This document shows, piece after piece, positions 61,688 through 64,000 of a stretch of 64,000 nucleotides of DNA. Source of the stretch: Rhizobium sp. RCAM05350. GTDB taxonomy: Bacteria; Pseudomonadota; Alphaproteobacteria; Rhizobiales; Rhizobiaceae. Position 1 is the stretch's first letter. Each line of letters starts with the position of its first letter. Made by a program: the position numbers and the translations under genes. The notes beneath the pieces are model-generated. The model did no database searches and was not told where the DNA came from. It worked only from the letters and a program-made list of their open reading frames with translations. Location of the stretch: positions 2,480,001 through 2,544,000 of the forward strand of contig CP087974.1 in the NCBI GenBank assembly GCA_024426085.1, in the 5' to 3' direction.

Positions 61688-62288
61688 ATGTCCATTGCTC
61701 GTCTCCTGGCCTTAACTTCAATTGCTGGTGCATCTATTTTCCTGAGCCTTTCCGTGGCTCAAGATGGCAATCAAGAGTATTCAAGGCGAATGGACGACCG
61801 ATTGCTTGCCCATAGGGAAAAACGGCAGACATGGATATGTGACCCGTATCACAATCACAGACAATGAGATTAAGGCTACGTCGCATCTATGCGAAAAGCC
61901 AGTGCCAAACACCCACAGTTCAAGTGAATTTTACCGGATCAATCATCCATGGTCGAGACGAGGGCGGGCAAGTCCGTATTGAGCATGTTGTCCGCACCCT
62001 CACGACCACGCCCAACATCAAAGATGTCGTCGACCACTACAATAAGGAAACGAGCGATAACGCAGGGTGCGGCTTGACTGAGTGGCAGGAAAACGTTCCG
62101 CTGTCTGTCGTGGAAAAACCTGTGGCCCCTTCACTTTCGCTGCTGAAGGAACGCATCTGTACGACAGTGCATGGGTAGCGGGAAACCAACTCCGTTTTGG
62201 AGCCTTTCCCGTTGCATGGACAAACACTTCCGCTGAGAAAATTCCTTCCAAGCCGCTTGAGACAATCTACTATAGAACCGGTCAGTAA
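61688..62288 (+). CDS. Secreted unknown protein (three indels)
   Basis: About 200 residues. The ATG at 61688 has a strong GAGGAGG site and starts a signal peptide, MSIARLLALTSIAGASIFLS, with cleavage near SVAQD. The body joins over three frames: AIKSIQGEWTTDCLPIGKNG, TPTVQVNFTGSIIHGRDEGG, NAGCGLTEWQENVPLSVV and THLYDSAWVAGNQLRFGAFP, ending with IYYRTGQ. Shifts are near 61790, 61900 and 62110. Three or more Cys suggest a disulfide-bonded periplasmic domain. Composition is less GC-rich than that of its neighbours. I do not recognise the family; lateral gain is possible. Confidence 0.6.
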
Positions 62289-62403
62289 GAGCAGGCGCCG
62301 CGGCAGGCTTGTTTCATGGCAAACACCGCTGAAATTTTCGGGCATCACAAAAAGTCACTGCGAAAGTGATCAGGTGTGCTTATACCCGCGTTCGAAACAG
62401 AAA

Positions 62404-63023
62404 TCAGTTCCCGACCGAACCGACCAGCACTTCCGCGCCGTTCTCGATCGTGACCCAGCGGCCCGTGTTGAACGAGGCCTGGCGCTTCAGGAAGCGGTAG
62501 GGCGTCTTGGTCCAGAGCTTCACATCGTTTTCGAGGTTGTCGAGGATGAAGTCGCCCTGGGCGGTGCGCACCGTCAAAACGGCGTGACCTTCGCCATCCG
62601 GCTTGCGGACAACGGTGATCAACAGATCAGACGGAGAAAAGCCCTTCTCCATCAGGCGCTTGCGTTTCAGGAGCACAAAGTCTTCGCAGTCGCCCGCACC
62701 CTCCGGATAGGACCAGACCTCGTCCTTGCCGAACAGGTCCATGTCGGTCATCAGGGTGATTTCGCCGTTAACGGCGAGATTGACCTGGCGAATGACCGAC
62801 CAGCCGAAATCGGTGACCGCGGCGCGATCGTCGACTTCGTCTTGATTTCGCATTCGGAGCGATGGGTCTGGCAGAATTCGTAATGGCCGATCGGCTGCGA
62901 GGTGATGGCGCCGGTCTGCATCGACAGCGCGCTTGCTGACGGCGCCGGGATTGCAGCGCCTGCCGAAGCGAAAACAGCCGCGAGTGCCACGACCATTTTC
63001 CTGATGCCCATCAACTGCGCCAT
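62404..63023 (-). CDS. Transglutaminase-like cysteine proteinase, BTLCP family (one indel)
   Basis: A periplasmic protein of about 206 residues of PF06035. The signal peptide starts MAQLMGIRKMVVALAAVFAS and is followed by YEFCQTHRSECEIKT. The active residues are Cys in GAGDCEDFVLLKRKR, His in GEGHAVLTVRT and Asp in DFILDNL. One base is missing near 62842 (KTKVDDRAAV). In other bacteria the related LapG cleaves a surface adhesin under c-di-GMP control; BTLCPs in rhizobia are not well studied. A CtrA-type box lies 114 bases upstream. Confidence 0.85.
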
Positions 63024-63136
63024 GCAAGTCCCCTGTGGCGCGGTTTTCTTCTGAAACATTTCTGAAGAATCCCCCCGCGAAAGCCTGAAAACTGTGGGCA
63101 GCTTTCGCGGTGAAACCTGCGCCGCCGCTCTAATCG

Positions 63137-63152
63137 TTAACAAAGAGTTAAC
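63137..63152. promoter_or_regulatory. Candidate CtrA box upstream of the BTLCP gene
   Basis: TTAA-CAAAGAG-TTAAC matches the full CtrA consensus TTAA-N7-TTAAC in both orientations. It lies 114 bases before the leftward BTLCP start, in a gap with no other promoter target since the next gene is upstream in the same direction. Confidence 0.6.
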
Positions 63153-63247
63153 AGCGCGGCCGAAACGAAGTCAATCTGCAGAATCGGGGATCACCGGATA
63201 TGGTTAAAATGCCCGGCAAGTCCTGCGGCAGCAGGGGTTGGCGGCTT

Positions 63248-64000
63248 TCAGCCCGCCGACATGGCGTCCACGGCGTTCAGAATCCGCTCGATATCCTCCG
63301 GCCGCGACAGACGGTGATCGCCGTCACGGATGAGCGTCATCACAACATCGTCGGACGGCAGATGCTCCATCAGCTTCAGGGCATGGTGATAGGGAACGTC
63401 GGGATCCTGCATGCCCTGCAGGATATGCACCGGGCAGCCAGTCTCGATGATGCCGGTCATAACCCGGTTCTGCCGCCCATCCTCGATCAGCCGCGCCGTA
63501 TAGATGTTCGGATCGGGGCCATAGGGCGTCGGCTCCTCGAAATAGCCGCGCTCGGCAAGAGAGGCACGTTCGACGTCCGAAAGGTTCGGCTCGATCAGGT
63601 CGCTGGTGAAATCCGGAGCCGGGGCGATCAGCACCAGACCGGCAATCTTTGCGCCGTCGCCGCGGGCGCGCAGTTCCGCGATCAGCCGGAGCGCCACCCA
63701 GCACCCCATCGACGAGCCGACCAGCACCATGCGCTCGAGTTGCAGATGATCGATGACTGCGAGACTTTCCTCCAGCCATCTGGAAATTGTCCCGTCGGTA
63801 AAGGCGCCGCCCGAAGCGCCGTGGCCGGAATAGTCGAAGCGGATGCAGGCGGTTCCTGCCGCGGCCGCATGCCGCTCCAGTTCGACGGCCTTGGTGCCCG
63901 TCATGTCCGAGCGGTAGCCGCCCAGCCAGACCAGGGTTGGCAGGCTGTTGCCGCTTTTTGCTGGCAGGACGCGCATAGCGATACGGCGCGATCTGCTTCC
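63248..64000 (-). CDS. Alpha/beta hydrolase, 5' end at or beyond window edge
   Basis: At least 242 residues from the ATG at 63976; the frame stays open to the last base (GSRSRRIAMRVLPAK), so the true start may be outside. The fold is clear: LVWLGGYRSDMTGTKAVELE, RFDYSGHGASGGAF, nucleophile Ser in LVGSSMGCWVALRL, Asp in QGMQDPDVPYHH and His in RDGDHRLSRPEDI. A small esterase or thioesterase is likely. The frame is intact. It lies 225 bp upstream of the BTLCP gene in the same direction. The substrate is unknown. Confidence 0.85.
   Translation of the reverse strand, partial: GSRSRRIAMRVLPAKSGNSLPTLVWLGGYRSDMTGTKAVELERHAAAAGTACIRFDYSGHGASGGAFTDGTISRWLEESLAVIDHLQLERMVLVGSSMGCWVALRLIAELRARGDGAKIAGLVLIAPAPDFTSDLIEPNLSDVERASLAERGYFEEPTPYGPDPNIYTARLIEDGRQNRVMTGIIETGCPVHILQGMQDPDVPYHHALKLMEHLPSDDVVMTLIRDGDHRLSRPEDIERILNAVDAMSAG

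Overview
The window looks like the chromosome of an alphaproteobacterium of the family Rhizobiaceae (Rhizobium/Agrobacterium type). The evidence is the gene neighbourhoods: irr-fabA-fabB-fabI, a UDP-glucose dehydrogenase followed by an lpsL-type UDP-glucuronate epimerase, rbfA-truB-rpsO-pnp, cmk-rpsA, an Irr-boxed mbfA, HWE-type histidine kinase, CtrA- and EcfG-type promoter motifs, and GC-rich coding sequence throughout. I see no rRNA, CRISPR array, transposase or integrase.

A property of the sequence itself dominates its reading. About 40 genes carry one to four 1-base (occasionally 2-base) frameshifts, about 59 by my count. Many lie in homopolymer runs, and they hit essential genes (rpsA, cmk, lepA, fabB, fabI, htpG) as well as accessory ones. 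I treat these as sequencing/assembly indels and give each gene its full reconstructed span. Real decay is claimed only where sequence is missing: the fumarylacetoacetase-family 5' fragment at 22.0-22.3 kb and the permease tail at 9.4-9.6 kb.

Layout. 0-8 kb: DUF6665 fragment, NAMPT-type phosphoribosyltransferase, a large unknown acidic protein, rpsA, cmk, a LAS-fold peptidase where aroA is often found, and a FYDLN-acid protein. 8.2-9.6 kb: tRNA-Ala(GGC) followed by a less GC-rich two-gene unit (ImmA/IrrE-type Zn peptidase plus two-helix membrane protein). 9.6-18.7 kb: sulfur-linked region with a divergent SDR, a taurine-type ABC transporter, an LLM flavin monooxygenase, a methionine-type ABC transporter (metQ-metN-metI), OsmC and a DUF1349 protein. 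18.9-25.5 kb: surface sugar genes ugd-lpsL and a phosphatase, then membrane proteins (TMEM43, YdcF, TRIC). 25.5-30.8 kb: irr, divergent from the unsaturated fatty acid operon fabA-fabB-fabI, then htpG. 30.8-39.4 kb: translation/RNA cluster pnp, rpsO, truB, rbfA, interrupted by an SH3 protein and an HWE histidine kinase. 39.5-44.6 kb: amidotransferase, pentapeptide protein, a group with a formaldehyde/electrophile theme (GFA, ABM, HxlR, FdhA) and a CcdAB toxin-antitoxin pair. 44.6-52.5 kb: lepA, a GH114-RTX glycosidase probably exported by type I secretion, MFS exporter, XRE-cupin regulator, GNAT, a Cys-rich secreted protein and an OmpA lipoprotein. 52.5-57.2 kb: LuxR-type regulator, the elongation factor P trio epmB-epmA and efp, and a YeaQ/GlsB membrane protein behind an EcfG-type promoter. 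57.3-64 kb: DMT transporter, cyclopropane synthase, YiiX hydrolase, mbfA behind a perfect Irr box, a secreted orphan, a transglutaminase-like proteinase behind a CtrA box, and an alpha/beta hydrolase running off the edge.

Themes that link the genes: iron/heme control (irr acting on mbfA), membrane lipid tailoring (fabA/fabB/fabI, cfa), envelope polysaccharide (ugd, lpsL, GH114), sulfur scavenging, and translation with EF-P maturation.
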